Assembly (NCBI RefSeq): GCF_000948415.1 | Contig: NZ_JYII01000012.1 | Span: forward strand, 186,001 to 250,000 | Length of the DNA stretch: 64,000 nt | Direction: 5' to 3' | Source: Thalassospira sp. HJ | GTDB taxonomy: Bacteria > Pseudomonadota > Alphaproteobacteria > Rhodospirillales > Thalassospiraceae | In this document: positions 37,507 to 46,307 of the stretch, piece by piece | Layout of the letters: every line of letters starts with the position of its first letter | Numbering within the stretch: position 1 is the stretch's first letter | The notes under the pieces: model-generated | Told to the model about the DNA's origin: nothing | What the model saw: only the letters and a program-made list of their open reading frames with translations | Database searches by the model: none | Program-made: the position numbers and the translations under genes

Positions 37507-37703
37507 GAACGGGTCTTCGGCCTTCGGGCCGAGATCGGAACATTTATGTTCCAAACCGGAGAACCCAGTTGTTTGGGCATCCGGCGGGCTCGTTGCCCAC
37601 ACCGCACGTGCATGACCTGACCTTTCGATTAAAGTGATCAGGGTGGCGGCGCGGTTTTACAATCGGTTTCGTGAGCGAAGCCAGGCTATTAAGGAGAGTT
37701 ACC

Positions 37704-38135
37704 ATGCGTCACGGTATGCAAGGCCGTAAGCTTAATCGTACTTCGTCCCATCGTAAGGCGATGTTTGCCAACATGGCAGTTTCGCTGCTCACCCACGAGC
37801 AGATCAAAACCACTCTTCCGAAGGCCAAGGATCTTCGCCCGTATGTCGAAAAACTGATTACGCTGGGCAAGCGGGGCGACCTGCATGCACGCCGTCAGGC
37901 CATTTCGATCCTGCGTGACGACAAAGTCGTAGCCAAGCTGTTCGGCGAAATCGCTGACCGCTACAAAGAGCGTGCCGGTGGTTACACCCGCGTTCTCAAG
38001 GCTGGCTTCCGTTACGGCGATGCGGCTCCGGTTGCTGTGATCGAACTTGTTGATCGCAACGTCGAAGCAAAAGGCGCGGAAGACCGTGCTCGCCTCGAAG
38101 CAGAGGGCGAAGGCGAAGAAGCTGTTGCTGAATAA
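37704..38135 (+). CDS. rplQ: 50S ribosomal protein L17
   Basis: 143 residues starting [20 protein letters not shown] with AAGGAG upstream; an acidic C-terminal tail ([11 protein letters not shown]) follows the conserved part. It ends the superoperon and is followed by an intrinsic terminator. A 197-base gap with small hairpins separates it from rpoA. Confidence 0.97.
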   Translation: MRHGMQGRKLNRTSSHRKAMFANMAVSLLTHEQIKTTLPKAKDLRPYVEKLITLGKRGDLHARRQAISILRDDKVVAKLFGEIADRYKERAGGYTRVLKAGFRYGDAAPVAVIELVDRNVEAKGAEDRARLEAEGEGEEAVAE

Positions 38136-38161
38136 GCAACGTTTCGGCCTTTAAGAAACAG

Positions 38162-38198
38162 AAACGGGCGATGCCATCTGGTGTCGCCCGTTTTCTTT
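38162..38198 (+). terminator. Intrinsic terminator after rplQ
   Basis: ACGGGCGA (38164-38171) pairs with TCGCCCGT (38184-38191), and the stem extends inward through G-T and G-C pairs, followed by TTTCTTTT. It closes the ribosomal superoperon. Confidence 0.85.
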
Positions 38199-38323
38199 TG
38201 GCTAAATTTCAAAAAGTTCATATTTCCGCCAAGGTTGCGCGGCAGTCCTAATTTTCCTAATTGATGTTCTGCCATTGCCGGTTCCCGCACCGGTCGCTGC
38301 AACCCGAAAAGAGAGAGTCTGAC

Positions 38324-39781
38324 GTGCAGGCAAAATGGATTACGAAAACTGTCGCCTTTGCCGTAATCGCAATGGCGGCTGTGTCCGGCCCAGCCAATCT
38401 GGCCCATGCCCAAAGCGATGAAGCCACCCTGGATCGGCGACTGCCGTCGAGCCAGACGGAAATCAAGATGTCGCTTTCGCCATTGGTCAAGCAAACAGCA
38501 CCCGCGGTCGTCAACATCTACACCAAGAAGGTGGTCGAGCAACGCCAGCGCACGCCGTTCTTCAACGATCCGTTCTTCAAGCAGTTCTTTGGCGATCGTT
38601 TCGGCGGGGCCTTTGGCGCGCCGCGTCAGCGGGTTGAACGTTCGCTGGGGTCCGGCGTCATTGTCTCGGGCGATGGCACGATTGTGACCAACCACCACGT
38701 CATTGATGGGGCAAGCGAGATCCGCGTCGTCTTGCATGACAACCGTGAATTCGATGCCGATCTGGTCGGCTCGGACGAACGCACCGATCTTGCGGTTCTG
38801 AAACTGCGCGCTGTGGATCAGGAACTGCCTGCGATCCCGTTCGGCGACTCTGATGCGGTTGAGGTCGGTGACCTTGTCCTTGCCATCGGTAACCCGTTCG
38901 GCGTCGGACAGACCGTGACCAGCGGCATTGTCTCCGCCCTTGCGCGTGCTGGCGTCACCGGGCAGGACTATCAATCTTTCATTCAGACCGATGCGGCGAT
39001 TAACCCGGGTAACTCCGGCGGCGCATTGGTTGATATCGATGGCAACCTGATTGGCGTGAACTCGGCGATCTTCACCAAGTCCGGTGGCTCCAACGGCATC
39101 GGTTTTGCTGTTCCGGCCAATATGGTCAAGGTGGTGATGCGCGGTCTGATCAGTGGTGATCTGCGTCGTCCGTGGCTCGGTGCTGCCGGGCAGGCGGTCA
39201 CAGCCGATCTGGCATCCTCGCTTGAGTTGGATCGTCCGCATGGTGTTCTGATCAACAAGGTCCGCGACGGCAGCCCGGCCGCACGTGGTGGCCTGCAATC
39301 AGGTGACGTGGTCGTTGCCGTCAATGGTCTTGCGGTCGATAACCCGAACGAACTTAAATTCCGCATCGCGACGCTTGAGCTGAATGGCAAGGCAAACCTG
39401 TCGGTTCTGCGCCGTGGGGCAGAAACCGTCCTTTCCATGCCGCTTGAGGTCGCCCCGGAACAGCCGGCACGCGATGAAAGCATCATTGATGGTCGCAACC
39501 CGTTCAGCGGGACCAAGATCGCCAATATGAACCCGGCACTCGCAGATGAACTGGGCATCGATACGCTCAGCGAAGGTGTGATGATCTTGGCCGTCGCCCG
39601 CGACAGCCTTGCACGCCGCACCCGCCTTCAGGCCGGCGACTATATTGTCGAGGTCAATGGCGAGCCGATTACCTCGGTGGCACGCTTCAAGGAAGTCATT
39701 CGTGCCGGTGAAAGCAGCCGCGACTGGAAGATCGCCGTTAAACGCGATGGCAAGGTCCTGACGGGTGACTTCACCCTTTAG
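38324..39781 (+). CDS. Periplasmic serine protease, HtrA/Deg family
   Basis: About 485 residues from a GTG codon at 38324. An N-terminal signal peptide (MQAKWITKTVAFAVIAMAAV to AHA, about residue 29) precedes the trypsin-like domain with His125 (TNHHVIDG), Asp155 (ERTDLAVL) and Ser231 (NPGNSGGAL). Two PDZ domains follow (about 260-350 and 385-475). It degrades or refolds damaged envelope proteins. An ATG at 38261 would add 21 non-signal residues. The rplQ-protease order is conserved in alphaproteobacteria. DegP, DegQ and DegS cannot be told apart with certainty; two PDZ domains rule out DegS. Confidence 0.93.
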   Translation: MQAKWITKTVAFAVIAMAAVSGPANLAHAQSDEATLDRRLPSSQTEIKMSLSPLVKQTAPAVVNIYTKKVVEQRQRTPFFNDPFFKQFFGDRFGGAFGAPRQRVERSLGSGVIVSGDGTIVTNHHVIDGASEIRVVLHDNREFDADLVGSDERTDLAVLKLRAVDQELPAIPFGDSDAVEVGDLVLAIGNPFGVGQTVTSGIVSALARAGVTGQDYQSFIQTDAAINPGNSGGALVDIDGNLIGVNSAIFTKSGGSNGIGFAVPANMVKVVMRGLISGDLRRPWLGAAGQAVTADLASSLELDRPHGVLINKVRDGSPAARGGLQSGDVVVAVNGLAVDNPNELKFRIATLELNGKANLSVLRRGAETVLSMPLEVAPEQPARDESIIDGRNPFSGTKIANMNPALADELGIDTLSEGVMILAVARDSLARRTRLQAGDYIVEVNGEPITSVARFKEVIRAGESSRDWKIAVKRDGKVLTGDFTL

Positions 39782-39810
39782 GCATCAATGATGTCCGATT
39801 AAACGAAAAG

Positions 39811-39841
39811 GCGCGCGCCATCCGGTAGCGCGTCTTTTTCT
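39811..39841 (+). terminator. Terminator after HtrA gene
   Basis: AGGCGCGC is paired to GCGCGTCT with an inner GCC/GGT helix, followed by TTTTTCTTT. It separates the protease gene from the convergent MFS gene. Confidence 0.65.
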
Positions 39842-39848
39842 TTGTCTG

Positions 39849-41063
39849 TCAGGCGGTGTCATTTGTCCCGTATGGCCGATGACGGAGCATCATCAGGGCG
39901 ACAAAGGTGACAAGCCCCAGCCCGATTGTCAGCAAGATCGCATATTGCCCGTAATCATCAATCAGAAGCCCGAAGACAAACGGGGCAGCCGCCTGTGCAA
40001 AGCGCGATGGCGCCATGATATAGCCTTGCCGTGCGCCATACCCGGCCGGGCCAAAGGTCGCCAGTGGCAATGTCCCCTTGGCAATTGTCAGGATGCCGTT
40101 GCCGATCCCGTGCAGGCTGGTAAACAGCATTCCGACAGGTCCGCCAAAGATCAAAAGCAACACTGCCCCCACCGGATGGGTCAGGGCCGAAAGCCGCGAT
40201 GAAATCAGCGGATGCATCTTTTTAAGCAACCCGAACTCGGCCAGACGTCCCGCAACCTGTGCCGGACCAACCAGTGACGCTGCTATCAGCGCACCGGCCG
40301 CATCCATGCCCGATATCTGAAGCAAGCGGGGCAAATGTGCCGCCATGGCGGTTGCGGTAAACCAGCTTGCCGCAAACACGATGGCCAGCAAGACCATCGG
40401 CATGTTGAAGATATCCTGATGGGAAAGTTTGGTCGGGGCAGGGGAGGTCTTGGGTGTTTCATCCTCTGCCGTCGTTTTATCGGCGGATCGGGTGCGCGGG
40501 ATCAAAAACAGATTAAGCGGCAAGCCCAGCACGATATGCATCACCGCCCAGAAATAGCACGCCGTGCGCCAGTCAAATTCGGCCTCTAACCCGGCGGTAA
40601 TCGGCCAGCAGATCGTGCTGGCAAATCCGGCAATCAGGGTGATACCGGTAATCGGTCCGCGCGCATCATGGCCGTAAATCCAGCTGAGTGTGGCAAAGGC
40701 CGATTCATAAAGCCCCATCGACATGCCAACCCCGATCACACACCAGGCCACACACATCATGGTCAGGCTGTCAGCGGTGCCGAGCAGGGCAAGACCGGCT
40801 GCAAAGATCAGGCTGGATACCGCCAGCACAGTGCGCCCGCCAAACTGATCAATCCGCGCTCCGGCCTTGGGGCCGAGCAGGGCGGCAAAAATCAGTGCGA
40901 GTGAAAAGGCCCCGAATGCCCAACCAGGTGGAATGCCAAGCTCGATCGCCATCGGCACTGCCAGAATGGCTGGCAGGTAAAGCGTGGTTCCGAATGCAAG
41001 GGTCTGACCCGTGCCCAATCCGATCACGATCGGCAATTTGGCCGGTGTGCCGGGTGATGTCAT
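39849..41063 (-). CDS. MFS transporter
   Basis: A 404-residue protein with about twelve hydrophobic segments and the major-facilitator loop GPKAGARIDQFGGRTV (about 64-79) between TM2 and TM3. A charged central loop (RTRSADKTTAEDETPKTSPAP) divides the two six-helix halves. It resembles the small-molecule exporter/monocarboxylate-like subgroup, but substrate cannot be read. It lies on the minus strand between the HtrA and rarA genes, breaking a usually plus-strand cluster, so it is probably a later insertion. The C-terminal stop faces the HtrA terminator. Confidence 0.82.
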   Translation of the reverse strand: MTSPGTPAKLPIVIGLGTGQTLAFGTTLYLPAILAVPMAIELGIPPGWAFGAFSLALIFAALLGPKAGARIDQFGGRTVLAVSSLIFAAGLALLGTADSLTMMCVAWCVIGVGMSMGLYESAFATLSWIYGHDARGPITGITLIAGFASTICWPITAGLEAEFDWRTACYFWAVMHIVLGLPLNLFLIPRTRSADKTTAEDETPKTSPAPTKLSHQDIFNMPMVLLAIVFAASWFTATAMAAHLPRLLQISGMDAAGALIAASLVGPAQVAGRLAEFGLLKKMHPLISSRLSALTHPVGAVLLLIFGGPVGMLFTSLHGIGNGILTIAKGTLPLATFGPAGYGARQGYIMAPSRFAQAAAPFVFGLLIDDYGQYAILLTIGLGLVTFVALMMLRHRPYGTNDTA

Positions 41064-41270
41064 GTCATCCTCCGGCAGTGAAGGCAGATCAGGCAGGCAG
41101 GAACGGGCGTCACAAACGGGTTCTTTTTGTTGTTTGATCGGGATAAGCCTGAAAGCTATGCCGTGCGTTTCAGGGCGTCAATCAACGATGTTTCGTCTGT
41201 CATGAATGTCATCTGCGTGTTACGTTTCGCGAACGTCGCCCCAACCCGTTCAACATCACGATGTCGCTCC

Positions 41271-42584
41271 ATGGTTTCCCTGTTTGAAAGTCAGGTCACG
41301 CGCCCTTTGGCCGACAGATTGCGCCCCGCCAAACTCGATGAGGTTGTCGGGCAAAACCATCTGTTTGGCGATGATGGCCCGATCACCCGCATGATCAAGA
41401 CGGGTCGGGTGCCCTCGGTTGTGCTTTGGGGCCCGCCGGGCTGTGGCAAGACGACACTGGCCCGTCTGATGGCCGATGTCGCCGATATGGCGTTTGAGCC
41501 ACTTTCGGCGATCTTTTCCGGGGTGGCGGACCTGCGCAAGGTGTTTGAACGTGCGCGTGCGCGTCGCTCGACCGGTGGGGCGACGCTTCTGTTCATTGAT
41601 GAGATCCACCGGTTTAACAAAGCACAGCAGGACAGCTTCCTGCCCTATGTCGAAGACGGCACTATCACCTTGATCGGGGCCACCACCGAAAACCCGTCTT
41701 TTGAACTGAATGCCGCACTGCTGTCGCGGTGTCAGGTGCTGGTGCTCAAGCGTCTTGATGATCAGGGCCTTGAAGAACTTCTGGTGCGCGCGGAAAAGGA
41801 AATGGGCTTTGATCTGCCCGTCACGCCAGAGGCACGCGAAACCCTGCGCGCCATGGCCGATGGGGATGGGCGCTATTGCATGAACTTGGCCGAGGAACTC
41901 TTTTCCCTGCCCCCCAGTGATGATGATGGCCCGCTCGGTGTCGCCGAACTTGCCCGCACCGTGCAAAAGCGTATGCCGATCTATGACAAGGGCGATGACA
42001 GCCACTACAACCTGATCAGCGCGCTGCATAAATCCATTCGCGGCTCCGACCCGGATGCGGCCCTTTATTGGTTTAACCGGATGCTGGCCGGGGGCGAGGA
42101 TCCAAAATTCGTCGCCCGGCGTCTGACCCGCATGGCAGTCGAGGATATCGGTCTTGCCGATCCGCAGGCTCAGCAATTTTGCATCGGGGCATGGGAATCC
42201 TATGAACGGCTCGGTAGTCCCGAAGGTGAACTGGCTTTGGCACAGGCGGTGATTTATCTCGCACTTGCGCCAAAATCCAATGCCGGCTACGCGGCCTATA
42301 AAAAGTCGCTCAAGATCGCGCGCGATACCGGGTCGCTGATGCCGCCCGCCCATATCCTCAATGCGCCGACCAAGCTGATGAAGGATATCGGCTATGGTAC
42401 GGGATATGCCTATGACCATGATCAGGAAGATGGTTTTTCCGGGCAGAACTACTTCCCCGAAGGCATGCGCCGTCAGAACTTCTATGAACCGGTCGAACGC
42501 GGGTTTGAGCGCGATCTTAAAAAACGCGTCGAATATTTCGACCGTCTTCGCGCCGAGCGCCAAAAGAAACGCGACAATAACTAA
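41271..42584 (+). CDS. rarA: Replication-associated recombination protein A (AAA ATPase)
   Basis: About 437 residues from MVSLFESQVTRPLADRLRP, a usual start and length for RarA/MgsA. Walker A GPPGCGKTTLA, Walker B LLFIDEIHRFNKAQQD, sensor GATTENPSFELN and the C-terminal tetramerisation region (NYFPEGMRRQNFYEP) are seen. It acts at stalled replication forks and is related to clamp-loader and WRNIP1 proteins. The reading frame stays open upstream to 41127, but that part is not family-like. No clear Shine-Dalgarno was found at 41271. Confidence 0.92.
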   Translation: MVSLFESQVTRPLADRLRPAKLDEVVGQNHLFGDDGPITRMIKTGRVPSVVLWGPPGCGKTTLARLMADVADMAFEPLSAIFSGVADLRKVFERARARRSTGGATLLFIDEIHRFNKAQQDSFLPYVEDGTITLIGATTENPSFELNAALLSRCQVLVLKRLDDQGLEELLVRAEKEMGFDLPVTPEARETLRAMADGDGRYCMNLAEELFSLPPSDDDGPLGVAELARTVQKRMPIYDKGDDSHYNLISALHKSIRGSDPDAALYWFNRMLAGGEDPKFVARRLTRMAVEDIGLADPQAQQFCIGAWESYERLGSPEGELALAQAVIYLALAPKSNAGYAAYKKSLKIARDTGSLMPPAHILNAPTKLMKDIGYGTGYAYDHDQEDGFSGQNYFPEGMRRQNFYEPVERGFERDLKKRVEYFDRLRAERQKKRDNN

Positions 42585-42702
42585 CCATCGGTTATTTAGG
42601 TGCCGAATTGGAAACAATCTGGTGAAGAGTCTCTGGCTAAACAGATCAGTTTGACCAGCGTAAGTTGGGGTTAACAAACAAACCCGGACTCGGAGACTGA
42701 AA

Positions 42703-43308
42703 ATGACCAAAATTCTTCATGTGAGCGCATCTGTGAATGGTGAGAACTCGAACTCCCGCCAGATTGCTCTTAAACTGATCGACCGTATCAAGGCTTCGGA
42801 CCCGTCAGTGACTGTTGCCGAACGCAACACCAATGACGCTGTTGTCTCTGCCTTGACCGGTGAAACCGTCGGTGCCTATTACACCCCGGCAGAAGACCGC
42901 TCTGACGCCCAGAAAGAAGTCATCGCCGCATCTGACAAAATGGTTGCCGAGCTTCTTGATGCCGACGTGCTCGTAATTGGCGCGCCGATGTATAACTTCT
43001 CTGTTCCCTCAACCCTTAAAGCTTGGGTGGATCTGATTGCCCGTGTTGGTGTAACCTTCAATTACACTGAAAATGGCCCGGTTGGTCTGGTCGAAGGCAA
43101 GAAAGCCTATATCGTTGCTGCAACTGGCGGTGTTCCGGTCAACAGCCCGGCAGACTTCGCGACCCCGTACCTGAAACAGGTTCTCGGCTTTATCGGCATT
43201 ACCGATGTTGAAGTCGTCGAAGCTTCCGGCTTTGGTGTCAACGCCGAAGAAGCCATGGCACGCGCCCTTGCCAATGTTGATGCTGCGAAACTTCCGGCTG
43301 CCGCCTAA
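42703..43308 (+). CDS. azoR: FMN-dependent NADH-azoreductase
   Basis: A 201-residue flavodoxin-like protein. KILHVSASVNGENSNSRQIA is the FMN phosphate loop; GAPMYNFSVPSTLKAWVDL and AATGGVPVNSPADF are the FMN and dimer-interface motifs of AzoR. It reduces azo compounds and quinones with NADH in the cytoplasm; a role in quinone or thiol stress is usual. It is a single-gene unit between rarA and a DUF1499-like gene, with a strong terminator after it. Confidence 0.92.
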   Translation: MTKILHVSASVNGENSNSRQIALKLIDRIKASDPSVTVAERNTNDAVVSALTGETVGAYYTPAEDRSDAQKEVIAASDKMVAELLDADVLVIGAPMYNFSVPSTLKAWVDLIARVGVTFNYTENGPVGLVEGKKAYIVAATGGVPVNSPADFATPYLKQVLGFIGITDVEVVEASGFGVNAEEAMARALANVDAAKLPAAA

Positions 43309-43401
43309 GGTTTCCAGCACCAAGGAACAAGATACGATCTGCCGATCAGCGAATTTCCGTACTTCCCCCCCTTGGTTCGCTGATTAACGGGTTTGTATCC
43401 T

Positions 43402-43436
43402 AAAATGCCCGACTGGTAATCCGGTCGGGCATTTTG
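43402..43436 (+). terminator. Intrinsic terminator after azoR
   Basis: AAAATGCCCGAC (43402-43413) pairs with GTCGGGCATTTT (43424-43435), loop TGGTAATCCG. A- and T-runs on both sides allow bidirectional function. Confidence 0.85.
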
Positions 43437-43507
43437 ATTCTGCCCTGTTTGGTCTATGGTGTCTCAGACACACGGTTAGACACATGGGCAGACACCTCGT
43501 CTGACCG

Positions 43508-44074
43508 GTGCAGGCAAGGCAGGTGGTATCATTGAAACGGCTGGCGATGTTTGCAATCTGGGGACTGCTGGTACTGGCAGGGATATTTGTAACGGTCCGT
43601 TTTACCGGACTGATTGATCATATGCTGCCCGCCGGTGATCCGCCCAATGTCACCTTCGGGCGTGATGCCGATCTTCCCAATACACGCAATTTCTTCCTCG
43701 CCTGTCCGGCCGACCGGTTGCCGCAAACCGATCGCGCCATGCAAAGCCCAAGCTTCAATGCATCGGTCGCGGCCCTGACCGAAGTGCTGATCGAAACCGC
43801 ACCTGATCATGGCATGAAGCTGATGACGGACGTTGCGGGTGGTGAAGCCGGTCGGCTTTATTTCCTTGCCCGCACGCCTGTGTTCCGCTTCCCCGACTGG
43901 GTCGAGATCGAGTTGATCTTGCCTGAAACCGGCACTGGTGCGGATGCCGGCAACAACGTGTCATTCTGTCTGTTCGCCAAATCGGTCTATGGTGTCGACG
44001 ATGTTGGGCAAAATGAAAAACGCACGCGTGCCTGGCTGGCCGATGTCGTGACCCGCATGGGCCAAGGATCATAA
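43508..44074 (+). CDS. DUF1499-like protein with N-terminal membrane anchor
   Basis: Up to 188 residues. One hydrophobic segment (about 12-31, LAMFAIWGLLVLAGIFVTV) is followed by a globular part with NFFLACPADR and the end VSFCLFAKSVYGVDDVGQNEKRTRAWL. That end recalls the DUF1499 family (SRYGYSDLGVNRxRVxxWL). Function of that family is unknown. The start is uncertain: GTG at 43508 or TTG at 43532, which has AGGCAGGTGG upstream. It probably sits in the inner membrane with its bulk in the periplasm. It has no evident operon partner; crcB begins 178 bp downstream. Confidence 0.62.
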   Translation: MQARQVVSLKRLAMFAIWGLLVLAGIFVTVRFTGLIDHMLPAGDPPNVTFGRDADLPNTRNFFLACPADRLPQTDRAMQSPSFNASVAALTEVLIETAPDHGMKLMTDVAGGEAGRLYFLARTPVFRFPDWVEIELILPETGTGADAGNNVSFCLFAKSVYGVDDVGQNEKRTRAWLADVVTRMGQGS

Positions 44075-44252
44075 GCGGTCGTAAGCGGTCCTGGATCGGC
44101 GCCAAGAACATTGATCATCCGTGCTCCTTGGTGTTTGATACCAACGGGTTATTCCGGCGGGCAGGGCCAATGATATCGGTCATCGTTATTGCCATGGCCC
44201 CATGCCGTATTCACACGTGACATTTCAGGACTGAGGGAATAGGTTCCGCGCC

Positions 44253-44645
44253 ATGCAATTTTCACCGTTGTTAATCGCATCCATTGCCTTGGGCGGTGCC
44301 ATTGGTGCCGTTGCGCGTCACAGTGTGTCCGTCATGATGGGCTCGGTGATGGGCACTGGATTTCCCTGGGGAACTTTGACGGTCAATGTCGTCGGATCGT
44401 TCCTGATGGGGGTGCTGATCGAAGTTTCCGCCCTGAAACTCTCCATGGGCCTGGAAACGCGCGCACTCCTCGTGACCGGTTTTCTGGGGGCGTTTACGAC
44501 TTTTTCGACGTTCTCGCTGGATGTTGCGACCTTGTATGAACGGGGCAATATGGGGCTGGCGGCCCTGTATGTCATTGTTTCCGTGACGGTCGGCATTTCG
44601 GCATTGTTTGGCGCAATCGCGCTGGTAAGGGGTGTTCTGCAATGA
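44253..44645 (+). CDS. crcB: Fluoride exporter CrcB/Fluc
   Basis: 130 residues with four hydrophobic segments, GGAIGAVARHSVSVMM, the NVVGSFLMG motif and GFLGAFTTFSTFSLD around the fluoride-conducting pore. It exports fluoride as a dual-topology dimer. It overlaps rluC by four bases (ATGA). No fluoride riboswitch was recognised upstream. Confidence 0.94.
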   Translation: MQFSPLLIASIALGGAIGAVARHSVSVMMGSVMGTGFPWGTLTVNVVGSFLMGVLIEVSALKLSMGLETRALLVTGFLGAFTTFSTFSLDVATLYERGNMGLAALYVIVSVTVGISALFGAIALVRGVLQ

Positions 44646-45745
44646 GTGGTGTCACTCTGCGCAAGGTCAAGGCAGACGAAGCCGACATTCGGCTCGATCG
44701 CTGGTTCAAGCGCAACTGTCCCGAATTCACATTTGGTCAGGTCCAGAAATTCCTGCGCGGCGGTCAGATCCGCGTCGATGGCAAACGTGCCAAGGCCAAC
44801 CAGCGTGTTGAACCGGGTCAGGAAATCCGCGTGCCGCCCGCACCGGTCATGTCCGGTGGCGGCACCGGCCCTTGGGCCGAAGATGGTTCTGGCTATAACC
44901 CGGCCGAAGTTCAGCAACGCAAACAGGCTGGCCCCGCCAAGTCCGATGCGTCCGAGGCAGAGCTGCAAGCCCTTCGTGATTCCGTCATTTTCTATGACGA
45001 GCTGGTCCTTGCCATCAACAAGCCCGCCGGTCTTGCCGTGCAGGGCGGAACGAACACCAATGTCCATGTCGATGGCATGCTTGATGCGCTCAAGCTTGAT
45101 AGCAAGGAACGCCCGAAACTGGTTCACCGTCTCGATAAGGATACCAGTGGTGTTCTGTTGCTGGCTCGTTCGGCATCGGCGGCCCATGCCCTGACCAAGG
45201 CGTTCAAGGATAAATCGACCCGCAAGCTTTATTGGGCGATTGTCACCGGCGCGCCGGCTGAGCGCGAAGGCATGATTGACGCACCGCTTGCCAAAATTGC
45301 AGGCAAGGGTGGGGAGAAAATGGTGATCGACGAGAAGCTCGGAAAATCGGCACAGTCCGTCTTCCGCCAGCTCCATCGCGCCGGGCGCAAGGCCGCATGG
45401 CTTGCCCTGTCCCCACTAACCGGCCGTACCCACCAGTTGCGTGTTCATTGCGAGGCGATTGAATGCCCGATCCTCGGCGACGGTAAATATGGCGGGTCAA
45501 AGGCCTTTATCGATGGTCTGTCCAACCAGATGCATCTGCATGCGCGTGCAATTGATTTCCCGCACCCGGTCACTGGCCAGCGTGTCGTGATCGAGGCCCC
45601 GGTGCCAGAACATTTCGCCGAAACGCTCAAAAAGCTTAATTTCGATCCGAAAACGCCGACGAAATTCCTGACCCCGGAAATTCACCGCGAAAAGGAAGAA
45701 AAGCCCATGCCAAAGGCAAAGCCGTCGCGTTCGCGCAAGAAGTAA
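44642..45745 (+). CDS. rluC: 23S rRNA pseudouridine synthase, RluC/RluD type
   Basis: 367 residues. An S4 RNA-binding domain (about 14-75, RLDRWFKRNCPEFTFGQVQKFL) is followed by the synthase domain with HRLDKDTSGVLLLAR (catalytic Asp within RLD) and LTGRTHQLRVHC. It ends in a basic Lys/Arg tail. By family it isomerises uridines in 23S rRNA helices. RluC is preferred from the alphaproteobacterial crcB-rluC order. The start overlaps crcB, so expression is coupled. Confidence 0.88.
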   Translation: MSGVTLRKVKADEADIRLDRWFKRNCPEFTFGQVQKFLRGGQIRVDGKRAKANQRVEPGQEIRVPPAPVMSGGGTGPWAEDGSGYNPAEVQQRKQAGPAKSDASEAELQALRDSVIFYDELVLAINKPAGLAVQGGTNTNVHVDGMLDALKLDSKERPKLVHRLDKDTSGVLLLARSASAAHALTKAFKDKSTRKLYWAIVTGAPAEREGMIDAPLAKIAGKGGEKMVIDEKLGKSAQSVFRQLHRAGRKAAWLALSPLTGRTHQLRVHCEAIECPILGDGKYGGSKAFIDGLSNQMHLHARAIDFPHPVTGQRVVIEAPVPEHFAETLKKLNFDPKTPTKFLTPEIHREKEEKPMPKAKPSRSRKK

Positions 45746-45772
45746 GCCGCTCGGACAGAACATCAAATACCG

Positions 45773-45800
45773 AAAAGCCGACGCACTGCGTCGGCTTTTT
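45773..45800 (+). terminator. Terminator after rluC
   Basis: AAAAGCCGACG (45773-45783) pairs perfectly with CGTCGGCTTTT (45789-45799), loop CACTG, followed by T and C. It ends the crcB-rluC unit; its A/T flanks suit both directions, including the convergent gene at 45839. Confidence 0.88.
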
Positions 45801-45838
45801 CGTCCTCCTGATCAAACGGCGTTGAAACAGAACTGGGG

Positions 45839-46099
45839 TTATCGGTTGTCGAAACGCTTGATGAAGGTGTCATAGACCCGGTTCAACTGTTCGGCGTGAA
45901 CCTTGTTGCCCATGCGCTCACACATTTCGGCCTGGCCCTTGATCATCACGGCAAGCTGTTTGCGGCCGTGTTTTGTGTGCACCATGCACTCACCCTCCTC
46001 AAGGGCGGTGACGAGTGGAATATGCTCACATTCAGCAATAGCAAGCACTTCCTCCTCGGTGAGGTCGCTGAAGTCGATGCAGTCGCGAAGTGTAAGCAT
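45839..46099 (-). CDS. Conserved small hypothetical protein
   Basis: An 86-residue soluble protein starting MLTLRDCIDFSDLTEEEVLAIAECEHIP with AGGAGG six bases before ATG, a convincing start. It is mostly helical by composition with no membrane segment; three cysteines (7, 24, 38) and one more near residue 60 are present. I recall similar short proteins in Rhodospirillales but know no function. It is convergent with rluC and divergent from the HAD gene, with the 265-bp structured element in the upstream gap. Confidence 0.6.
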   Translation of the reverse strand: MLTLRDCIDFSDLTEEEVLAIAECEHIPLVTALEEGECMVHTKHGRKQLAVMIKGQAEMCERMGNKVHAEQLNRVYDTFIKRFDNR

Positions 46100-46307
46100 G
46101 ATCTGCCTCCTGTCGCAGAGAGCCTGTCATTAGCAGCCAGTGCTCTGTGGGCCAGAATTCAATTATAGCGCGCATGCCGATGCATAAAAAGTAATACAAA
46201 ATTCACTTGTAGTTTCGGGCGCTTCCCGCAAAGCACAAAAATCGTCCTCCATTTCAACCCGGGGAGACTCGATCTTTGATCTGCTTTCGATTAGTCTCCG
46301 CTTTTCC
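46100..46307. other. Noncoding gap upstream of structured element
   Basis: It holds the ribosome-binding site and presumably promoter of the 86-residue gene (minus strand), then AT-rich sequence. GGAGACT (46263-46269) and AGTCTCC (46293-46299) form a perfect 7-bp stem followed by GCTTTT, a terminator-like hairpin on the plus strand. It ends nine bases before the large inverted repeat begins. Confidence 0.5.

Noticed and set aside
44075..44252. Fluoride riboswitch upstream of crcB
   Set aside because: The characteristic conserved crcB-motif sequence was not found in this 178-base gap.
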